From CAVZYN01 sp963779515 (GTDB lineage: Bacteria; Pseudomonadota; Alphaproteobacteria; Rhizobiales; Hyphomicrobiaceae), in contig CAVZYN010000018.1 of the NCBI GenBank assembly GCA_963779515.1, positions 558,001 to 622,000 on the forward strand: a stretch of 64,000 nt of DNA. Direction: 5' to 3'. Below the pieces are notes generated by a model that saw only the letters and a list, made by a program, of their open reading frames with translations, was not told the origin of the DNA and searched no databases. How positions within the stretch are numbered: the first letter of the stretch is position 1; the number at the start of each line of letters is the position of its first letter. Positions 18,958-28,243 of the stretch are shown piece after piece. Position numbers and translations under genes: made by a program.

Positions 18958-19358
18958 TCAGCCTTCACCTCGCGCCCTACAAAAAGGCCCATTTCCGCGC
19001 TCCCCAGACCGACTGCGGTCTTGGCAGGCCCAACGAGCAGCCATATCGCTCGGCCCTCGGCCCTCGCCAGGTCCGGTGCCTTGTTATTTGGATTTGCCCC
19101 ACCTGGACAGGCAGTCACCGCAGGGGGGAATATCTTGGCATACCACATACCAAACCAGGGGCCGCTGGCATAGAGCGATATCGAGTTTTCTCTATTGGTT
19201 GCGCCGAGGAATTTGAGAGAAGCAAGCAAGGGGAACGTCGCGGCTCGGCTGATCACCGTCCTCCAGGGTTCGGTCTTGGTATACAAGGGTCCCAAAATCA
19301 GGGTATACGCCGCGGCCGACCACGGCAGCTCTGAATACGTTTTCGATGGAGGGGATGA
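18958..19358. other. Divergent intergenic region between fdhB and terC
   Basis: 400 bases that must hold the promoters of the formate dehydrogenase operon (minus) and terC (plus). GGTATAC occurs twice, 26 bases apart (about 19278 and 19302), the first within the near-palindrome CTTGGTATACAAG. I looked for a yybP-ykoY manganese riboswitch before terC and did not find its conserved segments. Confidence 0.4.
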
Positions 19359-20129
19359 ATGTTGACGGTTTTGGCCCAGGCCCAGGGTTGGATGGGTGGG
19401 ATGAGTCCGGCTGAGTTCTGGCCCGCACTAGGCCAGATCATGCTGATCAACCTCATCCTATCCGGCGACAACGCCGTGGTGATTGCGCTGGCCTGCCGCT
19501 CTCTGCCGCCAGCGCAGCGCAAGTGGGGCATCATTCTTGGTGCACTCGTCGCAATCGCGATGCGGATCGCCTTCACGGTCGTGGCCACACAATTACTGCA
19601 GTACCCGTGGTTGATGCTGATCGGCAGCTTGCTGTTGTTCTGGATTGCCATCAAATTGCTGGTTGAGGACGGCGAAGAGAAGAACATCGACAATTCAACC
19701 AACATCTGGGGCGCAGTCCGCACCATCGCCATCGCCGATCTCGTCATGAGCCTCGATAACGTCGTGGCCATCGCCGCAGCGGCCAAGGGCAACTGGACGC
19801 TGATCTTGATCGGTCTCGCGACATCGATGCCGTTGATCGTGTTCGGCGCCACGCTCGTCATGTGGTTACTGACGAAAATGCCGGTGCTGGTTTGGCTCGG
19901 TGCGGCATTGCTCGGCTGGATTGCCGGCGAATTGATTGTCAGCGATCCCGGCGTCCTGACACTGATCAAGACCTACATGCCAGCCTGGATTTCGGCTGTC
20001 GATCCGAAGGACCCCATGAGGTTGGCCGTTTTGCCGTTGATCCAACATGTTGCCGCGGCGGCGGGTGCACTGTTCGTGGTCGTGATGGGCTGGCTCCTGC
20101 GCCAGCGTCACGCGAAGGTGGCGCACTAG
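19359..20129 (+). CDS. TerC/YjbE-family integral membrane protein
   Basis: A 256-residue polytopic protein with about seven membrane helices. The two family motifs are present: INLILSGDNAVVIALA near residue 29 and DLVMSLDNVVAIAAAA near residue 127, whose paired Asp-Asn residues are thought to handle a metal ion. YjbE/Alx-like members export Mn2+ and can serve secreted metalloproteins. The start ATG 19359 follows GGAGGGG by a few bases. A strong terminator comes right after the stop, so it is a single-gene unit. Manganese specificity is inferred from the family only. Confidence 0.88.
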   Translation: MLTVLAQAQGWMGGMSPAEFWPALGQIMLINLILSGDNAVVIALACRSLPPAQRKWGIILGALVAIAMRIAFTVVATQLLQYPWLMLIGSLLLFWIAIKLLVEDGEEKNIDNSTNIWGAVRTIAIADLVMSLDNVVAIAAAAKGNWTLILIGLATSMPLIVFGATLVMWLLTKMPVLVWLGAALLGWIAGELIVSDPGVLTLIKTYMPAWISAVDPKDPMRLAVLPLIQHVAAAAGALFVVVMGWLLRQRHAKVAH

Positions 20130-20153
20130 GTATCGGGGAATTTGATATCAAGC

Positions 20154-20191
20154 GCGGCGGGAGCAGCAATTCTCCCGCCGCATTTCTTTTT
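20154..20191 (+). terminator. Intrinsic terminator of terC
   Basis: Perfect 10-bp stem GCGGCGGGAG (20154-20163) / CTCCCGCCGC (20172-20181) with an 8-base loop, followed by ATTTCTTTTT. It lies 25 bases after the terC stop in the correct orientation. Confidence 0.93.
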
Positions 20192-20296
20192 GCGACCCGC
20201 CAAACTAATCTTTACTCTGTTTCTCAAAGGCCAACGAGAGCCAAGACGCTCCCGCAGCGCACCTGCTACGTGTGATCACGCGGCACGGGCACGGGT

Positions 20297-20780
20297 ATGG
20301 GGCGGATGACGTTGGCAAACTTGCATCGGTATGCGCTGGTGTTGTTCCTCTTGGGGCATGCGACCCCGGCTCTGGCGAACGCTCCAAAACCTCTCACAAT
20401 AAAAGTGTGGCTAGCGGAGCTGCAGCTCGCGCCGACACAGGCCATCATCGACTACTGCCGCGCCGCACTGCCGGGCCGTGCACAAGACTTGAAAGATGCG
20501 CGCGCCGAGTACTTGCGAAATCTCGAGCGAAGCGATGGGGCGTGTAGCACGCAAACTCTCTCGCAAAGAGCTGGACGCTCCAGCGCCGCCCGATGTGGTT
20601 CTGCTCGTCGACTTCGTTATCAAAGAACAGATCGCGGCAATCAAGAAGTTCCGTGCGGATGAGTATTGTGACGTTCTTCCCGACCGCCTCGAAGCAGTGA
20701 CCGTCGATGAGTTGGAGAAGTCGATCTCGACCGCCTTCGAGCGCTACGCGCGGCAGTTCTACGCCAAAGCCGGTCCATAG
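20297..20780 (+). CDS. Secreted hypothetical protein, frameshifted
   Basis: Two overlapping frames join into one 160-residue protein if one base is removed near 20527. The first frame gives a signal peptide (NLHRYALVLFLLGHATPALA) and a region ending DARAEYLRNLER. The second continues AMGRVARKLSRKELDAPAPP, VLLVDFVIKEQIAAIKKFR and ends QFYAKAGP. The mature protein is helical and carries one Cys in each half (IDYCRAAL, EYCDVLP). No family is recognised. It precedes the HupE-like gene on the same strand (about 120 bases). Reading it as one gene is supported by coherent codon use on both sides of the break. Confidence 0.6.
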
Positions 20781-20902
20781 CCATTGCCCGATCGGGCACC
20801 CGGCGGCAAAACCACTCTGGTATTCTGAAACTTTTGATCAATCGTCACGTACCTCTCACGGATCGGCTGTTGCGATCCAATAGGCCAGTGCGAGGTGCTG
20901 CG

Positions 20903-22048
20903 ATGACGATCTCAGTTTGGAGACGCTGGGCATGCGCCATTGCGACCGTGTTGCTTGGTCTCGGCGCGCCATCTGTTCGGGGGCATGAGATCCGTCCCGC
21001 GATCGTGACGGTGACGATCGATCTTGAGCACCAGCGCTACGACATTCTCGTTGCGCTCAACCTTGAAGCCTTGATCGCGGGCATCGGCGACGCGCATCGC
21101 GACACCGACGAAGCGCCAGAGTCCGTCAGGTACAACACATTGCGCCGTCAGGGTCCCGATACACTGCGAGACCAGTTCTCCAGCCAAAGCCAACGATGGC
21201 TCGACGGGATCTCGCTTGCGTTTGACATGGCGCGATCGGAGCCCGCCATTGCGGAGGTGTCCATTCCGCCAACCGGCGACACATCGCGCGCACGCATTTC
21301 ATCAATTCGTTTGATAGGCGCTATTCCAGCCGGCGCAATGACGATGCAATGGGCCTATGGCAAGTCGTTTGGCTCAAATATCTTGCGCGTAAAGCGCGAC
21401 GGACACGACCCTGTCGAGGGGGGCTGGCTGAAGGAAGGCCAATCGAGCGGTGAGATAGCGCTTTCCGGCGGCTCATCCACATCGACGGCTGCAACACTCC
21501 TCGGCTACATGCGAGTTGGCTTCGTCCATATCGTGCCCAAGGGCCTGGACCATATTCTGTTCGTGCTTGGGCTCTACTTGCTGAGCACGAACTGGCGGCC
21601 TCTCGTCACTCAGGTGACGGCATTCACGGTGGCGCATTCGATCACCCTCGCGCTGGGGCTCTATGGATTTGTCGAGATATCGCCCCGTATCGTCGAGCCG
21701 CTGATTGCGCTCTCGATCGTCTATGTAGCTGTCGAAAACATCCTGACTGCGAACTTGCAGCCCTGGCGTCCTTTTGTCGTATTCGGTTTCGGGCTGCTGC
21801 ATGGGTTGGGGTTTGCAGGGATCTTGCAGGAGGTTGGTCTTTCGCCTGCCAACTACATGATTGGCCTTATCGGCTTCAATGTGGGTGTCGAAATCGGTCA
21901 ACTCACTGTGATCGCAATTGCATGGTTGGTATCGGGCGTCTGGTTCCGTCACAAGGCTTGGTATCGCCGCCGTGTGGTTTGGCCGGCTTCGGCTGCCATC
22001 GCGCTCACGGGATTATTCTGGACCATTGAGCGCATCTGGTTTGCATGA
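20903..22048 (+). CDS. HupE/UreJ-family membrane protein
   Basis: A 381-residue protein: signal peptide (RRWACAIATVLLGLGAPSVRG), a periplasmic domain of about 180 residues opening HEIRPAIVTVTIDLE, then a HupE/UreJ-type membrane domain with the conserved GFVHIVPKGLDHILFVLGLYL, TAFTVAHSITLALGL and FGFGLLHGLGFAGIL. The histidines in HIVPKGLDH and AHS are typical of the metal-handling core of this family, often linked to nickel or cobalt. The start at 20903 follows GAGG with good spacing; the open frame from 20834 adds 23 residues that would bury the signal peptide. No hydrogenase or urease genes are nearby, so its substrate is unknown. Confidence 0.85.
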   Translation: MTISVWRRWACAIATVLLGLGAPSVRGHEIRPAIVTVTIDLEHQRYDILVALNLEALIAGIGDAHRDTDEAPESVRYNTLRRQGPDTLRDQFSSQSQRWLDGISLAFDMARSEPAIAEVSIPPTGDTSRARISSIRLIGAIPAGAMTMQWAYGKSFGSNILRVKRDGHDPVEGGWLKEGQSSGEIALSGGSSTSTAATLLGYMRVGFVHIVPKGLDHILFVLGLYLLSTNWRPLVTQVTAFTVAHSITLALGLYGFVEISPRIVEPLIALSIVYVAVENILTANLQPWRPFVVFGFGLLHGLGFAGILQEVGLSPANYMIGLIGFNVGVEIGQLTVIAIAWLVSGVWFRHKAWYRRRVVWPASAAIALTGLFWTIERIWFA

Positions 22049-22171
22049 GTGCAGCTGCCATCTGAAACTTCGTCGTGCTGTGTCCGTATCTGCAATGCTG
22101 ACCTTGTCTGAGTTTGCCAAACCCAACTCGGCCGAGCTGGCAAAGTAGATGGACCTAAAGGAGATATCGAC

Positions 22172-22351
22172 ATGAGGTTTCTGAAAATCGCATTCGCCAC
22201 GGCCTTCACGCTCGCTTCGACACTCGCCATCAGTTCGATCGGTCAAAGCAATTCCGCTGAAGCCAAGGCTCACGTCACACCCGGCAAACCCGGCAGCTGC
22301 GGCCCAGGAAAATTCTACAGCAAGAAGGACAAGGGTTGCGTCGCGAAATAA
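22172..22351 (+). CDS. Small secreted protein (59 residues)
   Basis: A short gene with an almost perfect ribosome site (AAAGGAGATATCGAC before the ATG). It encodes a signal peptide (MRFLKIAFATAFTLASTLAI) and a small basic mature part of roughly 30 residues with two cysteines, SCGPGKFYSKKDKGCVAK at the end. The spacing of the two cysteines suggests one disulfide. Similar tiny Cys-pair exported proteins of unknown function are common in Hyphomicrobiales. It lies 123 bases after the HupE-like gene and converges on ispG. Confidence 0.7.
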   Translation: MRFLKIAFATAFTLASTLAISSIGQSNSAEAKAHVTPGKPGSCGPGKFYSKKDKGCVAK

Positions 22352-22382
22352 CCGCGAACGCACGTACCATGGCACGTCGTTA

Positions 22383-22406
22383 CGGCAACGGCCCGCACCG
22401 TTGTCG
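22383..22406. terminator. Hairpin between convergent genes
   Basis: A 9-bp stem CGGCAACGG / CCGTTGTCG with one G-U pair and a 6-base loop, just before the ispG stop and 32 bases after the small secreted gene. No T run follows on either strand, so terminator function is only suggested by position. Confidence 0.35.
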
Positions 22407-22418
22407 TGCGATGCCGGC

Positions 22419-23654
22419 TCAGGCAGGCACTTTGCCGCCAAAGCGCTTGGCGATGTAGTCCTCGACAATGGTCTTGAATTCCGCGGTGATATGGGGCCCG
22501 CGCAGCGTCATCGCCTTCTTGCCATCGATGAAAACCGGAGCACTGGGTGTTTCGCCCGTTCCCGGGAGCGAGATTCCGATATCGGCATGCTTCGATTCAC
22601 CCGGTCCATTCACGATGCAGCCCATGACCGCGAGATTGAGGTGTTCGACACCGGGATATTGCTGCTTCCAATCGGGCATCCGGTCGCGGATCATGTTTTG
22701 CACGTCGCGCGCTAGTTCTTGGAAGACCGTGGATGTCGTCCGCCCGCAGCCCGGACACGCCGCGACAATGGGCACGAATGCGCGCAATCCCATGGTCTGC
22801 AGGAGCTCTTGCGCCGCGCGGACCTCCAGTGTGCGATCGCCGCCCGGTTCAGGCGTCAGCGAAAAGCGGATGGTGTCGCCAATGCCCGATTGCAAGAGAA
22901 TGCCCATTGCCGCCGATGACGCGACAATCCCCTTCGAGCCCATCCCGGCTTCCGTCAAGCCGAGGTGCAGCGCATAACGGCAGCGCCCCGCGAGCATGGT
23001 GTAGACTGCGATGAGATCCTGAACGGCCGAGACCTTGGCCGAGATGATGATGCGATCCGCACCCAATCCGATCTCTTCCGATCGTTGCGCCGACATCAAT
23101 GCCGATTGCACGATCGCCTCGTGCATGACGGACCGAGCGTCCTTTGGCGCGGCGCTTTTCGCATTCTCGTCCATCAGATGCGTCAGAAGATCCTGATCGA
23201 GTGACCCCCAATTGACGCCGATACGCACGGGCTTGCCGTGCTTCAAAGCCGTTTCGACGATCGCAGAGAACTGCCTGTCCTTCTTGTCTTTGAATCCGAC
23301 GTTGCCAGGGTTGATCCGGTATTTGTCCAGCGCTTCCGCGCAGGCCGGATGGTTCGCAAGCAGCGTATGGCCGTTATAGTGAAAGTCACCAACGATCGGT
23401 GCCCGAACGCCCATCGCGACAAGCTTTTCCTTTATCTTGGGGACGGCTGCCGCCGCCTCGTCGCGATCGACGGTGATGCGAATGAGCTCGGATCCCGCAC
23501 GCGCCAGCGCCGCGATTTGCCGGGTGGTTCCCTCGACGTCGGCCGTATCGGTATTGGTCATCGATTGCACGACGATCGGCGCGCCACCGCCGATCGTCAC
23601 CGTGCCGATCTTGACGCCAACCGACGCGCGCCGCGGGCTGAGATAGTCAGTCAT
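22419..23654 (-). CDS. ispG: 4-hydroxy-3-methylbut-2-en-1-yl diphosphate synthase
   Basis: Penultimate enzyme of the MEP isoprenoid pathway: reduces MEcPP to HMBPP using a [4Fe-4S] cluster in the cytoplasm. The 411-residue protein has the TIM-barrel part opening [20 protein letters not shown] and [15 protein letters not shown]. The C-terminal cluster-binding region shows [17 protein letters not shown] and [17 protein letters not shown], supplying the three cysteines. Length and motifs are normal for the bacterial (GcpE) form. The znuB stop is 30 bases upstream on the same strand, so it may be read through from the zinc operon, though nothing links the functions. Confidence 0.96.
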   Translation of the reverse strand: MTDYLSPRRASVGVKIGTVTIGGGAPIVVQSMTNTDTADVEGTTRQIAALARAGSELIRITVDRDEAAAAVPKIKEKLVAMGVRAPIVGDFHYNGHTLLANHPACAEALDKYRINPGNVGFKDKKDRQFSAIVETALKHGKPVRIGVNWGSLDQDLLTHLMDENAKSAAPKDARSVMHEAIVQSALMSAQRSEEIGLGADRIIISAKVSAVQDLIAVYTMLAGRCRYALHLGLTEAGMGSKGIVASSAAMGILLQSGIGDTIRFSLTPEPGGDRTLEVRAAQELLQTMGLRAFVPIVAACPGCGRTTSTVFQELARDVQNMIRDRMPDWKQQYPGVEHLNLAVMGCIVNGPGESKHADIGISLPGTGETPSAPVFIDGKKAMTLRGPHITAEFKTIVEDYIAKRFGGKVPA

Positions 23655-23684
23655 GATGTCCTCGGTCGCTTGATGCTCTGTGTG

Positions 23685-24482
23685 TCAGTTGCGATTGCGC
23701 AGCGCCACCGGGATCATGCTTGCGACAAACAGCGCCGCAAGCACGAGAACAACCGACGGCCCGCCCGGCGTATCGAGCGTCAGGGAGATAAAGAAGCCGA
23801 TGGCAACTGCCAGCATCGCAAAGATCGATGCCATCGTTGCCATCTGCTCGGGCGTCTCCGCGAATGGCCGCGCGGCCGCAGCCGGCATGATCAGGAATGC
23901 GATGGCAAGAAGAATGCCGACGATCTTCATCGAGATGGCGACAATGAATGCCAGCAAGAGAACGAAGATCAACTTGATTCGCTCGACCGGTACGCCTTCC
24001 GCGGCGGCAAGATCCTCATGCACCGAAATCGCGAGCAGCGGGCGCCAAATCCAGAACAGGACACCGAGTGCCAAGGCGCCACCGATATAGACCCACCTCA
24101 GCTCCGCCGGCGAGACCACGAAGATGTCGCCGAACAGATACGACGTCAGATTGACCTGCGAGCCCGCCACCTGCATTGACGCAATCGCACCGATCGCCAG
24201 TGCCGTGTGCGCCATCAGCCCCAGCAGACTATCGAACGGGACGATTTGCTGACGCGCGAGTACGAGCATGAGCAAGGACAGTATGACGGTCACCGCAAGC
24301 ATGCTCGACGTCGTATCCAGGTTGAGCAGCAGGCCAAGTGCCACCCCGAGGAGACCACCTTGTGAGATGGTCTCGCCGAAGTAGGCCATTCGGCGCCACA
24401 CGACGAAGCATCCAAGGGGTGCCGCGACGAGCGCGAGCCCCAAACCTGCCAAAAGTGCCCGCAGCAGAAATGGCTCCGGCAT
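23685..24482 (-). CDS. znuB: Zinc ABC transporter permease
   Basis: Inner-membrane permease of the ZnuABC high-affinity zinc importer, ABC-3 family, about eight or nine helices. Opening MPEPFLLRALLAGLGLALVA, then the family segments GCFVVWRRMAYFGETISQGG and GILLAIAFLIMPAAAARPFA. ATG 24482 is chosen because it abuts the znuC stop (24484-24486); an in-frame start 13 codons upstream would overlap znuC. Third gene after zur and znuC. The substrate-binding protein ZnuA is not in the window. Confidence 0.9.
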   Translation of the reverse strand: MPEPFLLRALLAGLGLALVAAPLGCFVVWRRMAYFGETISQGGLLGVALGLLLNLDTTSSMLAVTVILSLLMLVLARQQIVPFDSLLGLMAHTALAIGAIASMQVAGSQVNLTSYLFGDIFVVSPAELRWVYIGGALALGVLFWIWRPLLAISVHEDLAAAEGVPVERIKLIFVLLLAFIVAISMKIVGILLAIAFLIMPAAAARPFAETPEQMATMASIFAMLAVAIGFFISLTLDTPGGPSVVLVLAALFVASMIPVALRNRN

Positions 24483-24483
24483 T

Positions 24484-25375
24484 CTACGCCTCTTCTCTGT
24501 CGCTATGACTTTGGGCGCCATGCAGAGCGTCGCCGCTCAGATCATGCGTATGATCGTGCGTGTGTTGATACACGGCGAATGCCGTCGCCGCCTGTGGTCC
24601 AAAAAGTCGCGTGTACTCAGGATCCTGCGCCACCGATTGCGGCCGGCCCGAGCAGCACACGTGCCGGTTCAAACAAACGACCCGGTCGCTCTGGCCCATC
24701 ACCACATGCAAATCATGACTGACCAGCAGTATGCCGATGCCGCGTTTGCTCCTTAGCCGGCTGATCAGCCGGTAGAGGTCGGCCTCGCCGGCAAAGTCCA
24801 CCCCCCGCACTGGTTCGTCCAGCACCAGGACGCCGGGCTCCCGAAGCAATGCCCGGGCAAGCAGCACGCGTTGCAATTCGCCGCCAGACAGCTGCGAAAC
24901 TTGGTTGTCGCCGATGCGCCCCGCGCCGACTTCGCTGAGGGCCTCGGCCGCTGCCTCCTCCGTCGAACTCTCGGCCAAGGCCAAGAAAACGCGTGACCGT
25001 GAGCGGAATGGCCCGATCGATGTCGAAGCGCTGTGGCACATAGCCGAGAACAAGCCCGGACTTGCGTATGATCTCGCCTCGATCAGGCCGCTCGAGGCCG
25101 AGCAGAAGTTTGACAAGCGATGTCTTACCGGCACCATTCGGACCAATCAGGGTGACGATCTCATCAGACGAGATCTCAATATTGACGCCGGTAAGGATGT
25201 CCCGGCCATTACGCCGGAAGCTCAAGCGGCGCGCACTGATCAGCGCATCGTCCGAGTGGGGCAGATCAACGTCGTCATAACCGTGGTCATGGTGATCATG
25301 ATCATGGTGATGTTCGTGCGCGCCCCTGAGGTGCTCCACGCCTACCGCGTTGTTTGCGGACATTTTTTGCACCAT
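24484..25375 (-). CDS. znuC: Zinc ABC transporter ATPase, frameshifted
   Basis: ATP-binding subunit of the zinc importer. Walker A is LIGPNGAGKTSLVKLLLGL; after the break the signature QLSGGELQRVLLARALL, Walker B VLVLDEPVRGVDFAG and the switch LLVSHDLHVV follow in the second frame. One extra T in a run at 24986-24989 separates the halves; removing it gives a 296-residue protein with the join TRFLALAES. The N-terminus carries a histidine/aspartate tract (HEHHHDHDHHDHGYDD) and the C-terminus HTHDHTHDLSGD, probable zinc-binding extensions. It starts three bases after the zur stop. Confidence 0.9.
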
Positions 25376-25378
25376 GAC

Positions 25379-25888
25379 TTAGTCCTTGCCCGCTGTAGCT
25401 ATCGCGCAATGGGCGCACCGGCCGGTGACTTCGACGACAGCGCTGTTGCGCTGAAATCCTTCGGCCTTGGCCGCGTCATCGATATGCAAAAACGTCGACT
25501 CGGCGTCGACCTCGGCGACCGCGTGACAGTCCTGGCATACGAGGTAGAGCTGCCGCCGCGCCGCGTCATGCCGTCCGTGGCAGGCAAAGAACGCGTTGCG
25601 CGTTTCCAATCGATGCACCACACCGGCCTCGAGCAGTGCGTCGAGCGCCCGATACACTGAAATCGGGGCCAGTCGCCCGCCCTTTTTCGCCAGCCGCTCG
25701 AGCAGCACATAAGCGCCCACGGCATCGTGCGAACTCGCGATTTCCTCGAACACACGCCGCCGCAGCGGCGTAAGTTTCAGCGCGTGGACCTCAAATGCGG
25801 TCTCCGCCCGGGCCAGCGTATTGGCCAAGCACGAACCGTGGTCATGCTCCGGGGACGGAAAGGCGCGCTCTGCTTTGCTGATAGCCAT
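25379..25888 (-). CDS. zur: Zur zinc-responsive repressor (Fur family)
   Basis: A 169-residue Fur-family protein at the head of a zinc-uptake operon, hence Zur. Winged-helix N-terminus with LTPLRRRVFEEIASS and PISVYRALDALLEAGVVHRLE; dimerisation domain with the structural zinc cysteines in LVCQDCHAV and GRCAHCAIA and the metal-site stretch FACHGRHD. The N-terminal HDHGSC may add a ligand. ATG 25888 (MAISKAER) is chosen because similarity begins there and a Zur box lies directly upstream, so the gene is probably autoregulated. An extension to 25981 would translate the operator. Confidence 0.9.
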   Translation of the reverse strand: MAISKAERAFPSPEHDHGSCLANTLARAETAFEVHALKLTPLRRRVFEEIASSHDAVGAYVLLERLAKKGGRLAPISVYRALDALLEAGVVHRLETRNAFFACHGRHDAARRQLYLVCQDCHAVAEVDAESTFLHIDDAAKAEGFQRNSAVVEVTGRCAHCAIATAGKD

Positions 25889-25890
25889 CG

Positions 25891-25909
25891 AATGTGATCT
25901 TATATCATT
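25891..25909 (-). promoter_or_regulatory. Zur box
   Basis: Read on the minus strand: AATGATATAAGATCACATT, a close relative of the enterobacterial Zur operator core (AATGTTATAATATCAC..). It ends two bases before the zur start codon. It would repress zur-znuC-znuB in zinc-replete cells and may also affect the divergent gene at 26028. Confidence 0.75.
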
Positions 25910-26027
25910 GCTGAGCGTGTGCAAACTTTGCGACGCATCCCCAGGAACAATTGCCGCACGTTTGCCACGAAGGCGCGGCACGGGATATTAACGAGGTGCA
26001 TTCTGCGCCGCTTGGGGGGCGGCAACA

Positions 26028-27047
26028 ATGAGGACCGTGTTGGGAAGACTGCTGGCAAGTGCCCTTGGCGGCTGGCTTTGTCTCGGACCAGGCGTCGCCG
26101 AGGCGCAACAGGCCCCTCCGAGCAATTGGCAGACGGGTATTGATCCGCGCGCGCCTGCCGAGGTGCCGCTCGGAGGCTGGTCAACGAGCCTTCCACCACC
26201 CAACCGGCCGGCGCCCCTTCCACAAGCACGCCCGCCGGCGGAGCCAAAATCAGCGGCGCCACAACCTTCAGCCGCGCCCGCGGCAGGACCTGCTGTAACG
26301 CTCGTTGCGACCATCACCGACGATAGTCAGCCGATCGATCAGGGTCTTATCTGGCGCGTCTATCGTGACCAGAAAGGACTCGACGAAAAAAGCCGGGTCG
26401 TCGGGACGTTCCGCGAAGCGGCGCCCGTCCTCCGGCTCGAGCCCGGCAATTATATGATCCACGCAGCATTCGGACGTGCGCATCTGATGCGAAAGGTCAA
26501 GATTGCGGCGGGTCGGAGCGTCACTGAAAAATTCGTGTTGAATGCTGGAGGGCTGCGCGTCAATGCCTCCCTGATCAGCGGCGAACCGGCGCCCGAGCAT
26601 ACGGTCCATCTCGACATCTACGCCGACGAGCGCGACCAGTTCGGCCAGCGCACGAAAGTCATGGCGGGCGCTAAGCCTGGTTTGGTCATCCGGCTGAATG
26701 CGGGCCTCTATCACATCGTCAGCACCTACGGCGACGCCAACGCAACGGTGCGGTCTGACGTCATTGTCGAAGCTGGAAAACTCACGGAAGTTTCAGCGAG
26801 CCATGGCGGCGCCAAGGTTACGTTCAAACTTGTGACCGAGCAGGGCGGCAACGCGATTCCCGATACGCAGTGGAGCCTCGCGAACACTCAAGGCGAAGTC
26901 ATAAAGGAAAGCGTCGGTGCGGTCCCGAGCCACATTTTGGCGGCGGGCAACTATAGTGTGACGGCGCGCCACTCCGGCAAATCGTTCCGGCGCGAATTTT
27001 CCGTCAAGGCCGGCGAAGTGAGCCAGGTCGAAGTCCGGATGAACTAA
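26028..27047 (+). CDS. Secreted protein with proline-rich linker, unknown
   Basis: A 339-residue exported protein: signal peptide (GRLLASALGGWLCLGPGVAEA), then a proline/alanine-rich linker (about residues 30-88), then repeated beta modules resembling carboxypeptidase-regulatory or bacterial Ig folds (LEPGNYMIHAAFG, LNAGLYHIVSTYG, LAAGNYSVTARHSG occur at similar spacing). The pattern suggests three tandem domains that each end with a glycine/tyrosine turn. It diverges from zur across about 120 bases holding the Zur box, so zinc control is possible but not shown. I know similar unnamed periplasmic proteins in Bradyrhizobium-type genomes. Confidence 0.7.
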   Translation: MRTVLGRLLASALGGWLCLGPGVAEAQQAPPSNWQTGIDPRAPAEVPLGGWSTSLPPPNRPAPLPQARPPAEPKSAAPQPSAAPAAGPAVTLVATITDDSQPIDQGLIWRVYRDQKGLDEKSRVVGTFREAAPVLRLEPGNYMIHAAFGRAHLMRKVKIAAGRSVTEKFVLNAGGLRVNASLISGEPAPEHTVHLDIYADERDQFGQRTKVMAGAKPGLVIRLNAGLYHIVSTYGDANATVRSDVIVEAGKLTEVSASHGGAKVTFKLVTEQGGNAIPDTQWSLANTQGEVIKESVGAVPSHILAAGNYSVTARHSGKSFRREFSVKAGEVSQVEVRMN

Positions 27048-27055
27048 CTGACCGG

Positions 27056-28222
27056 CTATGCCGGCATGGCGGTCTCGACGAGACGCGCCCAGAACGATAC
27101 GCCGGCCGGGATAGCCTCATCGTTGAAGTCGTAGGCGGGGTGATGCACCGGCGCCGTATCGCCGTTGCCAAAGAATACGAATGCGCCCGGCCGCGCCTCC
27201 AGCATGAACGAGAAGTCTTCACCACCCATCACTGGCGTGACGTTCGTGTCGACGTGGTCCTTGCCGGAAATCTCGGCAGCGACGGCCGCCGCAAACGCCG
27301 CCTGCCGCGGATGATTGCGCGTCACCGGATAGTCGCGCACATACTTCACGACGGCCTTGCCGCCGAACATCTTGGCCGTCGTCTCGCACACATCGATGAC
27401 CCGCTTTTCCACGAGATCGCGGATATGCGGCTGCAGTGTCCGCACCGTTCCCGTCAATTCGGCGGACTGCGGGATGACATTCCCCGCATTTCCGGCGTGG
27501 AACATGCAGATTGAGACCACAGCGCTTTCCAGCGGATCGACATTGCGAGCGACGATCGACTGCAGCGCCGTGATGATGTGCGAGCCCATCAGGACGGTGT
27601 CGACGCCGAGATGCGGCTTTGCCGCATGGCCACCCCTGCCTTCGAGCGTGATGTAGAGCCTGTCGGAGGCGGCGAGCATCGGCCCGGAGTTGGTGGCGAA
27701 GGAGCCGATCGGCGTGCCGGGATTGTTGTGCATGCCGTAGACTTCCTGGATGTTCCAGCGGTCCATCAATCCGTCCTGCACCATCGCCTTGGCGCCGGCA
27801 CCACCTTCTTCGGCCGGTTGGAAAATGACGACCGCCGTGCCGTCGAAGTTGCGGGTCTCGCACAGATACTTGGCGGCGCCCAGGAGCAACGCCGTATGTC
27901 CATCGTGACCGCAGGCGTGCATCTTGCCCTTGACCTTCGAGGCGTAGGGAAGGTTGGTCGCCTCCTCGATCGGCAGCGCATCCATATCGGCGCGCATGCC
28001 GATCACTTTGCCTGACGCGCTCTTGCGCCCCTTGATGACGCCGACGACGCCGGTCCGCCCGATCCCCGGCACCACTTCATCGCATCCGAAGGCGCGAAGT
28101 TTATCTGCGACGACGCCCGCCGTCCGGTGCACCTCGTAGAGAATCTCGGGGTTTTCGTGGATGTCGCGACGCCATGCCGTGATTTCGTCTTTCATGCCGG
28201 CAATGCGGTTGATGATGGGCAT
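27056..28222 (-). CDS. M20D-family amidohydrolase (hippurate hydrolase-like)
   Basis: A 388-residue metal-dependent amidohydrolase of the HipO/IAA-amino-acid hydrolase type. Metal ligands appear in HACGHDGHTALLLGAA, FQPAEEGGAGA, GMHNNP and the late GGEDFSFML. The dimerisation insert (GRGGHAAKPHLGVDTVL) is present. The family removes acyl groups from amino acids or related amides. It begins 21 bases after the corrected lipoate-ligase stop, so it may be the last gene of that operon. That invites the idea of lipoyl- or octanoyl-amide hydrolysis, which is inference only; a general N-acyl amino acid hydrolase is the default. Confidence 0.88.
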   Translation of the reverse strand: MPIINRIAGMKDEITAWRRDIHENPEILYEVHRTAGVVADKLRAFGCDEVVPGIGRTGVVGVIKGRKSASGKVIGMRADMDALPIEEATNLPYASKVKGKMHACGHDGHTALLLGAAKYLCETRNFDGTAVVIFQPAEEGGAGAKAMVQDGLMDRWNIQEVYGMHNNPGTPIGSFATNSGPMLAASDRLYITLEGRGGHAAKPHLGVDTVLMGSHIITALQSIVARNVDPLESAVVSICMFHAGNAGNVIPQSAELTGTVRTLQPHIRDLVEKRVIDVCETTAKMFGGKAVVKYVRDYPVTRNHPRQAAFAAAVAAEISGKDHVDTNVTPVMGGEDFSFMLEARPGAFVFFGNGDTAPVHHPAYDFNDEAIPAGVSFWARLVETAMPA

Positions 28223-28243
28223 GGCGTTGTCGTCTCCACGATG

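Noticed and set aside
19160..19358. Possible yybP-ykoY manganese riboswitch before the TerC gene
   Set aside because: The conserved GGGGAGUAGC and GCAAGACC segments could not be found in the leader.
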